From: Brevundimonas nasdae
GTDB lineage: Bacteria > Pseudomonadota > Alphaproteobacteria > Caulobacterales > Caulobacteraceae
Reading direction: 5' to 3'
Assembly (NCBI RefSeq): GCF_016654005.1
Contig: NZ_JAEPWN010000004.1
Coordinates: forward strand, 186,001 to 250,000
Length of the DNA stretch: 64,000 nt
Shown here: positions 1-8,453 of the stretch, piece after piece
How the letters are laid out: each line of letters begins with the position of its first letter
How positions within the stretch are numbered: position 1 is the stretch's first letter
The notes under the pieces: generated by a model
Database searches by the model: none
The model's input: the letters and a program-made list of their open reading frames with translations, nothing else
What the model was told of the DNA's origin: nothing
Translations under genes and position numbers: made by a program

Positions 1-551
1 GGCTCGAACCCGTCGCCGTGCGCAGGCGCGTCCGCCGCCAGAGCGTCCGCCAGCGCCTCGCCCATCTGATCCAGTTCGGCGAAATGATTGCCGCGCGACT
101 GGATATATTCGCGCACCCATTCGGCGGGACTGGTTTCGATCAGGCCTTCGCCGTTCTCTGCAGCCGCGCGCGCCTTGGCCCGTCCGTCGTCAAAGGCCTG
201 ATACAGGCGCAACATGGCGTCGGCGACGCCGGGCGCCTCTTCCAGCAACTGCACCAGTTCGTGACGCGGGGCGGACAACCCCTTGAATAGCGGGTCGGCC
301 AGGATTTCGGTCAGGCGGGCCTCATCCGCCGCGCTGCCCTGGTTGAGGGTGCGCAGATCGACGTCGTAGGTGTCTGCCAGACGCAGCAGAAGCTGGGCTG
401 AAACCGGACGCTGGTTGCGTTCTATGTGGTTGAGATAGCTGGGTGAAACGCCGAGGTCCGCCGCCATCGCCGTCTGGGTCAGCGACAGATCGCGCCGCAG
501 CCGCTTCAACCGGGCGCCGAGGAAGAGTTTGCGGTCGGCGGCTGTCTCCAT
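1..551 (-). CDS. XRE-family short-chain fatty acid regulator (ScfR/RamB-type), C-terminus cut by window edge
   Basis: The reading frame begins at the ATG at 549-551 and runs off the left edge, so only the first 183 codons are present. Residues about 8-65 form an XRE/Cro helix-turn-helix; the recognition part reads LGVSPSYLNHIERNQRPVS. This is the usual N-terminus of ScfR/RamB/MccR-type regulators, which control short-chain fatty acid, glyoxylate or methylcitrate genes. The frame continues open into the region before the usual IrrE-like sensor domain, which lies outside the window. It is divergent from isocitrate lyase, its expected target, and three operator-like repeats lie between the two genes. 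The family is clear; the exact effector is inferred. Confidence 0.85.
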   Translation of the reverse strand, partial: METAADRKLFLGARLKRLRRDLSLTQTAMAADLGVSPSYLNHIERNQRPVSAQLLLRLADTYDVDLRTLNQGSAADEARLTEILADPLFKGLSAPRHELVQLLEEAPGVADAMLRLYQAFDDGRAKARAAAENGEGLIETSPAEWVREYIQSRGNHFAELDQMGEALADALAADAPAHGDGFE

Positions 552-561
552 AACGGCAGGA

Positions 562-576
562 TGTCATAATGTGACT
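562..576. promoter_or_regulatory. Operator-like repeat 1 between regulator and aceA
   Basis: TGTCATAATGTGACT, 11 bases upstream of the regulator start. It matches the inverted copy at 587-601 in 13 of 15 positions and is related to the copy at 631-645. Repeated half-sites between an XRE regulator and its probable target suggest an autoregulated operator. The binding protein is inferred. Confidence 0.6.
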
Positions 577-586
577 CGAAAAGCAA

Positions 587-601
587 AGTCACGATATGAC
601 A
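587..601. promoter_or_regulatory. Operator-like repeat 2, inverted orientation
   Basis: AGTCACGATATGACA, whose reverse complement is TGTCATATCGTGACT. It forms an inverted pair with the copy at 562-576. A further partial half-site, AAAGTGACTT, follows directly at 601-610. Confidence 0.6.
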
Positions 602-630
602 AAGTGACTTCTATCTGAGCGTCCTCGCTG

Positions 631-645
631 TGTCATTCGTGACTT
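631..645. promoter_or_regulatory. Operator-like repeat 3, aceA-proximal
   Basis: TGTCATTCGTGACTT, one base shorter between its half-sites than the other two copies. It lies 64-78 bases upstream of the aceA start, close to where the aceA promoter should be. Confidence 0.5.
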
Positions 646-708
646 CGGCGTGTTCTTGTCTCCGAGACGGCGGCCTAGGCCGCGCCCTTCGCAGAGACGA
701 GTTCGACC

Positions 709-1989
709 ATGACCACCTTCGCCGACCTGGTTCCTTCGCCCGCTGGCCGTTTCGACGGCATCGAGCGCCCGTACACGCCGGAAGATGTCCTGCGTCTGCG
801 CGGATCGGTGCCGATCACCCACACACTGGCGGAACGCGGCGCGAACCGCCTGTGGGAGCTGCTGCACACCGAGCCCTTCATCAACGCCCTGGGCGCCGTC
901 ACCGGCAATCAGGCGATGCAGATGGTCCGTGCGGGCCTGAAGGCCATCTATCTGTCGGGCTGGCAGGTCGCCGCTGACGCCAACACGGCCAGCGCCATGT
1001 ACCCGGACCAGTCGCTGTACCCGGCCAACGCCGCGCCGGAACTGTGCCGCCGCATCAACCGCACCCTGCAGCGCGCCGACCAGATCGAACATGCCGAGGG
1101 CGGCGCCAAGCGCGACTGGTTCGCTCCCATCGTCGCCGACGCCGAAGCCGGTTTCGGCGGTCCGCTGAACAGCTTTGAGATCATGAAGGCCTTCATCGAG
1201 GCGGGCGCGGCTGGCGTTCACTTCGAGGACCAGCTGGCGTCGGAGAAGAAGTGCGGACACCTGGGCGGCAAGGTCCTGATCCCGACGCAGGCGCATGAGC
1301 GCAATCTGGTCGCCGCGCGTCTGGCCGCCGACGTCATGGGCACGCCGACCATCACGGTCGCCCGCACGGACGCCGAATCGGCACAGCTGATCACCTCGGA
1401 CATCGATGAGCGCGACCAGCCATTCATCGACCGCGAGAACCGCACGCCCGAGGGCTTCTTCCGCCTGAAGGAAGGCACGGGCCTGGACCATTGCATTGCG
1501 CGCGGCCTGTCCTACGCCAACATCGCCGACCTGCTGTGGTGGGAGACGTCTCACCCCGATCTGGACGACGCCAAGAAGTTCGCCGAGGCGATCCAGAAGA
1601 AGCATCCGGGCAAGCTGATGGCCTACAACTGCTCGCCGTCCTTCAACTGGAAGGCCAAGCTAGACGACGCCACCATCGCCAAGTTCCAGCGTGAGCTGGG
1701 CGCCATGGGCTACAAGTTCCAGTTCGTGACCCTGGCGGGCTTCCACGCGCTGAACAACTCGATGTTCGAGCTGGCCGACGGTTATCGCGACCGTGGCATG
1801 GCGGCCTACTCCGAGCTGCAGCAGCGCGAGTTCGCCAATGAATCCAGCGGCTACACCGCCACGCGTCACCAGCGCGAAGTCGGCACCGGCTATTTCGACC
1901 AGGTCGCCACGGTCATCTCCAACGGCACGTCCTCGACGACGGCGCTGAAGGACTCGACCGAGACCGCCCAGTTCACCACCGCGGCTTAA
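709..1989 (+). CDS. aceA: Isocitrate lyase
   Basis: Cleaves isocitrate to glyoxylate and succinate, the first step of the glyoxylate shunt that allows growth on acetate and fatty acids. The 426-residue protein carries the isocitrate lyase signature KKCGH at residues 180-184, with Cys182 as the catalytic cysteine, and is full length for the short bacterial class. The upstream intergenic region has three repeats that probably bind the divergent XRE regulator, so induction by acetyl- or acyl-CoA state is a reasonable inference. A 69-residue ORF follows 17 bases downstream, before a strong terminator. Malate synthase is not in the window. Confidence 0.97.
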   Translation: MTTFADLVPSPAGRFDGIERPYTPEDVLRLRGSVPITHTLAERGANRLWELLHTEPFINALGAVTGNQAMQMVRAGLKAIYLSGWQVAADANTASAMYPDQSLYPANAAPELCRRINRTLQRADQIEHAEGGAKRDWFAPIVADAEAGFGGPLNSFEIMKAFIEAGAAGVHFEDQLASEKKCGHLGGKVLIPTQAHERNLVAARLAADVMGTPTITVARTDAESAQLITSDIDERDQPFIDRENRTPEGFFRLKEGTGLDHCIARGLSYANIADLLWWETSHPDLDDAKKFAEAIQKKHPGKLMAYNCSPSFNWKAKLDDATIAKFQRELGAMGYKFQFVTLAGFHALNNSMFELADGYRDRGMAAYSELQQREFANESSGYTATRHQREVGTGYFDQVATVISNGTSSTTALKDSTETAQFTTAA

Positions 1990-2006
1990 TCAGGAAAGGA
2001 ACCGCA

Positions 2007-2216
2007 ATGGAACCGCTGACCCGTACTGAATCGATCATCGACTTCTGCCTGGCGCCCCTGGTGCTGGAAGGCGGCTCTGAGGCGGAACGTGAAGTGCGCC
2101 GTCGTCTGACGCATGTGCTTCGCACCTATCAGGCCAAGACCGCCACGCCCGTCGCCGTGGACTTCTCGTCCATGCCGTCGCAGGTGATCAACGAAGCCGC
2201 CCACGGCTACGAATAG
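2007..2216 (+). CDS. Small protein co-transcribed with aceA, function unknown
   Basis: A 69-residue ORF starting 17 bases after aceA and preceded by a strong ribosome-binding site (AGGAAAGGA) with suitable spacing. It ends 18 bases before a rho-independent terminator, so aceA and this gene form a two-gene transcript. The protein is soluble and mildly acidic with one Cys and a central Arg-rich helix (EREVRRRLTHVLRTY). I do not recognise a family. Its position suggests a role linked to isocitrate lyase, for example modulation or stability, but nothing in the sequence proves that. Confidence 0.7.
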   Translation: MEPLTRTESIIDFCLAPLVLEGGSEAEREVRRRLTHVLRTYQAKTATPVAVDFSSMPSQVINEAAHGYE

Positions 2217-2234
2217 TCTGATTGCGGAAAAGAA

Positions 2235-2266
2235 AAGGCCCGCTCCGATCGCTCGGGGCGGGCCTT
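2235..2266 (+). terminator. Rho-independent terminator of the aceA transcript
   Basis: Arms AAGGCCCGC (2235-2243) and GCGGGCCTT (2258-2266) pair perfectly around a 14-base loop. The symmetric A/T flanks would allow some function in both directions. Confidence 0.75.
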
Positions 2267-2290
2267 GTCATGTCTGATTTCAACTCGGAG

Positions 2291-2331
2291 CCGTCATTCC
2301 GGGTTCGTCCTTCGGACGCCCCGGAATGACG
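2291..2331. repeat. REP-like palindrome, short form
   Basis: Arms CGTCATTCCGG (2292-2302) and CCGGAATGACG (2321-2331) surround a GGTTCGTCCTTCGGACG-like centre. The same arms occur at 21642-21770, and one arm at 62764-62774, so this is a dispersed intergenic family. Confidence 0.8.
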
Positions 2332-2367
2332 ATCCAAAAGTGAATGTAGATCGCTTCGGTTAGCGGC

Positions 2368-3393
2368 TTAGTTGCTAGGCGCAGGTGTCCGGGTCGCCGT
2401 CGGATCACCGACGGTGATGATCGGTGCATAAACGGCCTGGGTGGCGCAACTGGACAGGTCGCGGGCGACGTGGCGGCCCAGGCAGAACATGTCCTCATAG
2501 CTGGGGCGCGAGGCGGCCAGGCACTGGAACAGCATCAGCTTGGACATGTTCAGGCAGAACTCGCTGTTCGGCTCGATCACCAGGGCGTCGGTGTTGGCCT
2601 TGGCTTCGTCGCCCGCAGCGCCCAGGGCGGCCAAGGCGGCGATGGCCAGCGAGCGGGTCAGGGCAGGGGTGTAGGGCGGCGCCTTGCGCGAAGGCTCCAC
2701 CGTCAGGCCCGTTCCGGTGTTTGCGGCGGTGAACAGGCTGGCGGCTTCATTGGCGGAAGGCAGCATGTCGACTGCGGACAGGGTCTTGGCCCCTTCCAGA
2801 CGCACTTCGCGGTTGGCGATGGGCGTGGTGGCCCAGCGGCGGCGCGGGTCGCGGCGTTCCTGGATCGTATAGGCGTCCTGCTCGATGCCGTCGGCGATTG
2901 TGCGCATGGCCACGGCGTCATTGTTGATTGCGGCAGTGATCAGGCCGGCCGCGGCATCGGCGCCGGGCAGGCTGGCGGCATAGGCGGGGTCGGCGACGAT
3001 CTGGGCGATCACTTGCTGGCGCTGGACAGGATCGACGGCGAACTGACGCACGCCTGCGACGAACTCGGGCGACTGCAGGGCGATGATCGAGCCATAGGCG
3101 ATCAGGCCGCGCGACAGTTCTTCCGGCTCATACGAAGCGCCCTTGCGGATTTCGGCCTGGATGGATTCTGCGCTGGAGAAGCCGCCGGGCTGGATGGTCT
3201 GGGCCTGACGCAGGAAGGCGACATAGATGGAGGCCGCGTCCGCGACACTCTGGTTCAGCGTCACCGGCGGCGGCGGCGGAGGCGGCGGGGCGACGCCCTT
3301 GTTCTTGGAGCTGTCAGTGGAGCAGCTGGCCAGTAAGGCGGCGGCGGCGATAGCGGCGACCGTGAGGCCGCGGGTCATGAAGGCCTTGGGCAT
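2368..3393 (-). CDS. Predicted lipoprotein, function unknown
   Basis: A 341-residue protein from the ATG at 3391-3393; an upstream in-frame start would add 19 residues in front of the signal peptide and is unlikely. A lipoprotein signal runs to Cys24 (lipobox LASC) and is followed by a Ser/Lys-rich linker and seven consecutive prolines. The body is alanine-rich and mostly helical with conserved-looking cysteines near the C-terminus (EFCLNMSKLMLFQCLA). I do not recognise a named family. It is probably anchored in the envelope. It is encoded on the same strand as prs, about 85 bases downstream of it, but has no evident functional tie to it. Confidence 0.75.
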   Translation of the reverse strand: MPKAFMTRGLTVAAIAAAALLASCSTDSSKNKGVAPPPPPPPPVTLNQSVADAASIYVAFLRQAQTIQPGGFSSAESIQAEIRKGASYEPEELSRGLIAYGSIIALQSPEFVAGVRQFAVDPVQRQQVIAQIVADPAYAASLPGADAAAGLITAAINNDAVAMRTIADGIEQDAYTIQERRDPRRRWATTPIANREVRLEGAKTLSAVDMLPSANEAASLFTAANTGTGLTVEPSRKAPPYTPALTRSLAIAALAALGAAGDEAKANTDALVIEPNSEFCLNMSKLMLFQCLAASRPSYEDMFCLGRHVARDLSSCATQAVYAPIITVGDPTATRTPAPSN

Positions 3394-3479
3394 GGAGGCG
3401 CGTCCCAGAACTCGAGGCGCCGGGGGCAGCGCCGATACGGAAAGGCGCATATAACGAACGAAAAGTGGTTATCCGAAGG

Positions 3480-4412
3480 TTAATCGAACAGCTTGGAGAC
3501 GGATTCTTCGTTCGCGATCCGTCGGATAGCCTCGCCAATCAGCGGAGCCACTGAAACCGTGCGGATTTTCGGGCAGTTCAAAACTTCGTGGGGTTGCTCG
3601 ATGGAGTCGGTGATCACCAACTCTTTCAGCGGACCATCGGTGATGCGCTGCACCGCCGGACCCGACAGGACGCCGTGGCTGATGTAGGCCGACACCTCGG
3701 TCGCACCCTGTTCGATCAGCGCCTTGGCCGCATTCACCAGGGTGCCGCCCGAATCGACGATGTCGTCGAACAGGATGCAGTGACGGCCAGCCACGTCACC
3801 GATGATGTTCATGACCTCGCTCTCGCCCGCCTTGGGACGACGCTTGTCGACGATGGCCAGATCCACGTCCAGGCGGCTGGCCAGCGAGCGGGCGCGGACC
3901 ACGCCGCCGACATCGGGCGAGACAATCATCAGATTGCCGCGCTGGTAGTTGTCTTTGATGTCTTGGGCCAGAACCGGCGTCGCCACCAGATTGTCGGTCG
4001 GGATGTCGAAGAAGCCCTGGATCTGGCCCGCGTGCAGATCCATCGTCAGGACCCGGTCGGCGCCGGCGCGGGTGATCATGTTGGCGACCAGCTTGGCCGA
4101 GATGGGCGTGCGGCCGCCGGTTTTACGGTCCTGACGGGCATAGCCGAAATAGGGGACGACAGCCGTGATCCGCCTGGCCGACGCGCGCACCAGGGCGTCG
4201 GTGATGATCAGCAGCTCCATCAGATTGTCGTTGGCCGGATAGCTGGTCGACTGAAGGATGAAGACGTCCTCGCCGCGGACGTTCTCCTCGATGACGGTGA
4301 AGACCTCGTTGTCGGCGAACCGCTTCACCTGGGCCTTGGTCAGCGGCATATCCAGGTGGTCGGCGATGGCCTGGGACAGTGCGCGGTTAGAGTTGCCTGA
4401 GAGCAGCTTCAT
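3480..4412 (-). CDS. prs: Ribose-phosphate pyrophosphokinase (PRPP synthetase)
   Basis: Makes PRPP from ribose 5-phosphate and ATP in the cytoplasm, feeding purine, pyrimidine, histidine, tryptophan and NAD synthesis. The 310-residue protein is full length. It has the divalent-cation signature starting [11 protein letters not shown] at residues 125-135 and the PRPP-binding loop [13 protein letters not shown] at about 213-225. Start and length match the class I bacterial family. It is transcribed as a single gene, divergent from bamD with about 190 bases between them. Confidence 0.98.
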   Translation of the reverse strand: MKLLSGNSNRALSQAIADHLDMPLTKAQVKRFADNEVFTVIEENVRGEDVFILQSTSYPANDNLMELLIITDALVRASARRITAVVPYFGYARQDRKTGGRTPISAKLVANMITRAGADRVLTMDLHAGQIQGFFDIPTDNLVATPVLAQDIKDNYQRGNLMIVSPDVGGVVRARSLASRLDVDLAIVDKRRPKAGESEVMNIIGDVAGRHCILFDDIVDSGGTLVNAAKALIEQGATEVSAYISHGVLSGPAVQRITDGPLKELVITDSIEQPHEVLNCPKIRTVSVAPLIGEAIRRIANEESVSKLFD

Positions 4413-4602
4413 GGGCCGGTCATCCTTTCGCCGTCATCCGACCCCCATGAACGGACGTCGGTTGGCGCGCTCTTTAGCAGCGACTACGGGCGGGGCAAGC
4501 TGCGGAACGACATTTCCTCGGCATGGCGCAGCCTGAAAGCGGATGCTAGAGAACGCCGGATCAGTCTTTCAACAGGTGCGTCCGCACCTTGTCTGCACGT
4601 CT

Positions 4603-5457
4603 ATGGGGTCGTCCTTGTTCGCATCCAAGTTCCGTTCCGGCATGGTCCTGCTGGCCGTCGCCGTCGCCGCGATGACGATTTCCGGTTGCGCAGGCAAGGC
4701 CAAGCCGCGTCTGGCCTATGAAGAGCGCCCGGTCGAGGCGCTGTACAACACCGGCTATCAACGCCTGCAGCAGCACCGCTGGTCCGACGCCGTCGACTAC
4801 TTCCAGGAAGTGGAGCGTCAGCACCCCTATTCGGACTGGGCGCGCCGTTCGATCCTGATGCAGGTGTACGCCTATTATCAGAACAACAACTACGCCGACG
4901 CCATTGCCGCGGCTGACCGTTTCATCGCCCTGTTCCCCGGCAACCCGTCGGCCGCCTACGCCTTCTACATGAAGGCCGTCTGCAACTTCGAGCAGATCAC
5001 GGACGTGGGCCGGGACCAGGGCTACGCCAACGCAGCTCTGGCCGGTCTGCGTGATGTGGCCCGCCGCTATCCCGGCACGCCTTTCGCCAGCGACGCTGCG
5101 ATCAAGATCGACATGGTCAACGATCAGCTGGCCGGCAAGGAAATGAACATCGGCCGCTATTACCAGCGCAACAATCAGCCGTTGGCGGCGCTGAACCGCT
5201 ACAAGGCCGTCATCGCCAACCCTGATTTCCAGCGCACCTCGCACACCCCGGAAGCCCTCTACCGCCTGGTCGAGGTCAATCTGATGCTGGGTCTGAAGGA
5301 AGAGGCGACCCGTAATGGCGCCGTCCTGGGCTACAACTATCCGGGGAGTCCCTGGTACGCTGAGGCCTACGCCCTGCTGACCGAAAACGGCCAGTCGCCG
5401 GACAAGGCGCCGGAAGGCAAGCGCGAGAGCTGGCTGCGCCGTCTCATTCCGGGCTGA
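4603..5457 (+). CDS. bamD: Outer membrane assembly lipoprotein BamD (ComL)
   Basis: Lipoprotein partner of BamA in the machine that folds beta-barrels into the outer membrane. Starting at ATG 4603 gives 284 residues with a signal peptide and lipobox TISGC (Cys29), which is why this start is preferred over the in-frame start 60 bases upstream. The mature part is a series of TPR-like helical pairs (for example LYNTGYQRLQQHRWSDAVDYF), as in BamD. It lies 106 bases upstream of recN on the same strand, an order often seen in alphaproteobacteria. It is probably essential. Confidence 0.93.
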   Translation: MGSSLFASKFRSGMVLLAVAVAAMTISGCAGKAKPRLAYEERPVEALYNTGYQRLQQHRWSDAVDYFQEVERQHPYSDWARRSILMQVYAYYQNNNYADAIAAADRFIALFPGNPSAAYAFYMKAVCNFEQITDVGRDQGYANAALAGLRDVARRYPGTPFASDAAIKIDMVNDQLAGKEMNIGRYYQRNNQPLAALNRYKAVIANPDFQRTSHTPEALYRLVEVNLMLGLKEEATRNGAVLGYNYPGSPWYAEAYALLTENGQSPDKAPEGKRESWLRRLIPG

Positions 5458-5563
5458 GTTTGAATTTGGTCGAGCGTGTTGCGGGGAACACCCTTGTGCA
5501 TCCCCGCGCATCTCTCGATTCTGCCGGTCGTGATCCTGATTCGTTCCGCCGGCTGCTGACCTC

Positions 5564-7261
5564 ATGCTGACCGCCCTTTCCATCCGCGATGTCGTTCTGG
5601 TTGACGTGCTCGACCTCGACGTCGACAGCGGCCTGACCGTGCTGACCGGCGAGACGGGGGCGGGCAAGTCGATCATTCTCGACGCCCTGGGTCTGGCGCT
5701 GGGCGGGCGCGGGGATGCGGGCCTGGTGCGGTCCGGCGCCAAACAGGCCGTCGCCACCGCCGTCTTCAGCGCCCCCGATGATCCCGATCTTCTGGCCCTG
5801 ATCGCGGACAAGGGATTCGAGGTCCAGCCGGGCGAAGAGCTGATCCTGCGCCGCGTCCTGTCCGCCGACGGCCGCAGCCGCGCCTATGTGAATGACCAGC
5901 CCGCAGGCGTCACCGCCCTGCGCGAGATCGGCGCGGCACTGGTCGAGGTGCATGGCCAGCATGAGACGGTGGGCCTGCTGGATTGGCGCAATCATCGGGG
6001 CCTGCTGGACGCCTATGGCGGTCTGCAGCCGCAGCTTTCCGCCGTCGCCGCCGCCTCGACCAAGCTGAAGGCGGCTGAGGCGCGACTGGCCGAACTGAAG
6101 GCCCAGGCCGCAGACGCCGCCGCGCGTCTTGAAGAAATCAGCCTGAACCTGTCCGAACTGGATGCGCTGGACCCGCGCGCGGACGAGGAAACCGAACTGG
6201 CGGGCGAACGCGCCCTGCTGGGCGCGGCGGAAAAGGCCATCGCCGATCTGGCGGACGCCCGCACCCAACTGGGCGGCGACAAGCTGAGCCAGAAGCTGGG
6301 CGCCGCTCTGCGCGCCGTCGAACACGCCCGCCAGAGGGCGGGGCAGGCGGGCGCCGAGGGCGATCACCCCGTCATCCTTAAACTGTCCGCCGCCGTCGAG
6401 GCCATCGACCGCACCATGGTCGAGGCCGCAGAGGCCGTCGCCGCCGTGGACGCCGCCGCCGACGCCTTCGACTATGAGCCGGGCCGTCTGGACAAGGCGG
6501 AGGAGCGCCTGTTCGCCCTGCGCGCCGCCGCCCGCAAGCTGAACACCACGGTCGACTCCCTGCCCAGCCTTCGCATCCGCCTGCGCGAGCAACTGCGGCT
6601 GATCGAGGACGGCGAGGAGGCTCTGACCAACGCCGGGCGCGAAGCGGCCGAGGCTGCAGAATCCTACGATCTGGCCGCCACCTTCCTGACCTCGGCGCGC
6701 GAGGCGGCGGCTGATCGCCTGACCGCCGCCGTGATGGGCGAACTGGGGCCGTTGAAGCTGGAGCGGGCGCGTTTCCGCGTGGCGCTGGAGCCGATTGAGG
6801 GGCGTCGCGGGCCGGACGGCGTCGAGACCATCCGCTTCCAGATCGCCACCAACGCCGGGACCGATTTCGGCCCGCTAGACGCTATTGCCTCTGGCGGCGA
6901 ACTGGCGCGTTTCGCCCTCGCCATGAAGGCGGCGCTGGCCAGCCGCGAGGACATGCACCAGCCCGTCATGATCTTTGACGAGGTGGATCAGGGCGTCGGC
7001 GGCGCCGTGGCCGAGGCGGTGGGGTCGCGCCTGAAACGCCTGTCGAACGGCGCCCAGGTTCTGGTCGTGACTCACAGCCCGCAGGTCGCCTCGCGCGGTC
7101 ACGCCCATTGGAAGGTGATGAAGGCCGATCGTGACGGCATGACCACCACCACGGTCGTGGCTCTGGACGACGCCCGCCGCCAGGAAGAGATCGCGCGGAT
7201 GCTGTCGGGGGCGGAAATCACCGACGAGGCCCGCGCCGCAGCCCGCGCCCTGATCGGCTGA
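5564..7261 (+). CDS. recN: DNA repair protein RecN
   Basis: SMC-like ATPase that acts early in recombinational repair of double-strand breaks. The 565-residue protein has an N-terminal Walker A loop (GETGAGKS, residues 29-36), a long Ala/Glu/Leu-rich coiled-coil middle with a hinge, and a C-terminal ABC signature (ASGGELARFALAMK) followed by Walker B (VMIFDEVDQGVGG) and the H-loop VTHSPQVA. Length matches the family. I looked for a GAAC/GTTC-N7 SOS box just upstream and did not find one. Confidence 0.97.
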   Translation: MLTALSIRDVVLVDVLDLDVDSGLTVLTGETGAGKSIILDALGLALGGRGDAGLVRSGAKQAVATAVFSAPDDPDLLALIADKGFEVQPGEELILRRVLSADGRSRAYVNDQPAGVTALREIGAALVEVHGQHETVGLLDWRNHRGLLDAYGGLQPQLSAVAAASTKLKAAEARLAELKAQAADAAARLEEISLNLSELDALDPRADEETELAGERALLGAAEKAIADLADARTQLGGDKLSQKLGAALRAVEHARQRAGQAGAEGDHPVILKLSAAVEAIDRTMVEAAEAVAAVDAAADAFDYEPGRLDKAEERLFALRAAARKLNTTVDSLPSLRIRLREQLRLIEDGEEALTNAGREAAEAAESYDLAATFLTSAREAAADRLTAAVMGELGPLKLERARFRVALEPIEGRRGPDGVETIRFQIATNAGTDFGPLDAIASGGELARFALAMKAALASREDMHQPVMIFDEVDQGVGGAVAEAVGSRLKRLSNGAQVLVVTHSPQVASRGHAHWKVMKADRDGMTTTTVVALDDARRQEEIARMLSGAEITDEARAAARALIG

Positions 7262-7267
7262 TCTGTC

Positions 7268-8440
7268 TCAGGACAGGCGGTCGCGGAACTCGGTCCAGTC
7301 GAAGGCCTTGATCGGCTTCAGTTCATCCGTGGCGCTGTTCCACAGATGGATGGAGGGCAGGGGCACGCCGTTGAAGGTGTTGGTCTTCACCATCGAATAA
7401 TGGGCCTGATCCAGGAAGGCGATGCGCGTGCCGACGACCGGGCGTTCGGCAAAGACGTAGTCGCCGATGATGTCGCCCGCCAGGCAGGACGGGCCGCCCA
7501 GGCGGACGGCGACGCCGTCCTCAAGCTCGCCCAGCATGGCGGGGCGGTAGGGCGCCTCGATCACGTCGGGCATGTGGCAGGTCGCCGAGATGTCGGTGAT
7601 GCCGACGGGCATGCCGTTGTCGAAGACGTCCAGAACCTCGCCGATCAGGATGCCGGCGTCCAGCGCCACGGCCTCGCCCGGCTCCAGATAGACCTGGACG
7701 CCGTGCGTCTGCGACAGGCGGCGCACGAAGGCGACCAGATCGTCGGTCTGATAGTCGGCGCGGGTCACGTGGTGGCCGCCCCCCAAATTGACCCATTTGA
7801 TCCCGCCCAGCAGGGGCGCCAGCTTCGGCTCCACCGCCGCCCAGATGCGGGCCAGAGGGTTGAAGTCCTGTTCGCACAGGGCATGGATATGCAGGCCGTC
7901 CACGCCAATCAGATGTTCGGGCTTCAGCTGCGAAACGGGGAAGCCAAGGCGGGAGCAGGGCTGCGCCGGGTCGTATTTGGCGACCTCGCCCTCGGAATGT
8001 TCCGGGTTCAGACGCAGGCCGATCTCGAACACCTGACCCTCGGCGCGGGCCTGGGCGATCAGGTCGGCGAAACGGGCGACCTGGGCGGGGTTGTTGAAGA
8101 TGACATGGTCCGACAGGCGCAGGATCTCGGGCAGATCCTCGGCGCGGTAGGCGGGGGAATAGGTGGTCAGTTCGCCCTTGTAGAACTGGCGGGCCAGACG
8201 GGCCTCCCACAGGCCGGAGGCGCAGACGCCGTCGAGGTATTCGCCGACCACATCGGCCAGCGACCACATCGAAAACGCCTTGAGCGCCAGCAGGACGCGG
8301 GCGCCCGACTGGTCGCGCACATCCTTGAGCACGGACAGATTACGCCTGACGGCCGCCTCATCCACCACGAAGGCGGGCGAGGCGACACGGTTCAGGTCAA
8401 AATGCGCGAACGCGCCCGGATCTCCGGCCTGGGTTTGCAT
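7268..8440 (-). CDS. nspC: Carboxynorspermidine/carboxyspermidine decarboxylase
   Basis: PLP-dependent fold-III decarboxylase that removes the carboxyl group from carboxyspermidine or carboxynorspermidine, the last step of an alternative polyamine pathway that does not use decarboxylated S-adenosylmethionine. The 390-residue protein from ATG 8440 has the PLP lysine in VLLALKAFSMW and the substrate/PLP region GGGHHVTRADY. It follows the dehydrogenase gene by 13 bases, so the two form an operon. The natural product could be spermidine or norspermidine; sequence alone does not decide. Confidence 0.93.
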   Translation of the reverse strand: MQTQAGDPGAFAHFDLNRVASPAFVVDEAAVRRNLSVLKDVRDQSGARVLLALKAFSMWSLADVVGEYLDGVCASGLWEARLARQFYKGELTTYSPAYRAEDLPEILRLSDHVIFNNPAQVARFADLIAQARAEGQVFEIGLRLNPEHSEGEVAKYDPAQPCSRLGFPVSQLKPEHLIGVDGLHIHALCEQDFNPLARIWAAVEPKLAPLLGGIKWVNLGGGHHVTRADYQTDDLVAFVRRLSQTHGVQVYLEPGEAVALDAGILIGEVLDVFDNGMPVGITDISATCHMPDVIEAPYRPAMLGELEDGVAVRLGGPSCLAGDIIGDYVFAERPVVGTRIAFLDQAHYSMVKTNTFNGVPLPSIHLWNSATDELKPIKAFDWTEFRDRLS

Positions 8441-8453
8441 TCCGTTCTTCCGA

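Noticed and set aside
3588-4400. 270-residue open frame antisense to prs
   Set aside because: The prs motifs are intact on the minus strand; the plus frame is a compositional shadow.
5458-5563. SOS box before recN
   Set aside because: No pair of GTTC or GAAC words with 7-base spacing was found in the gap.
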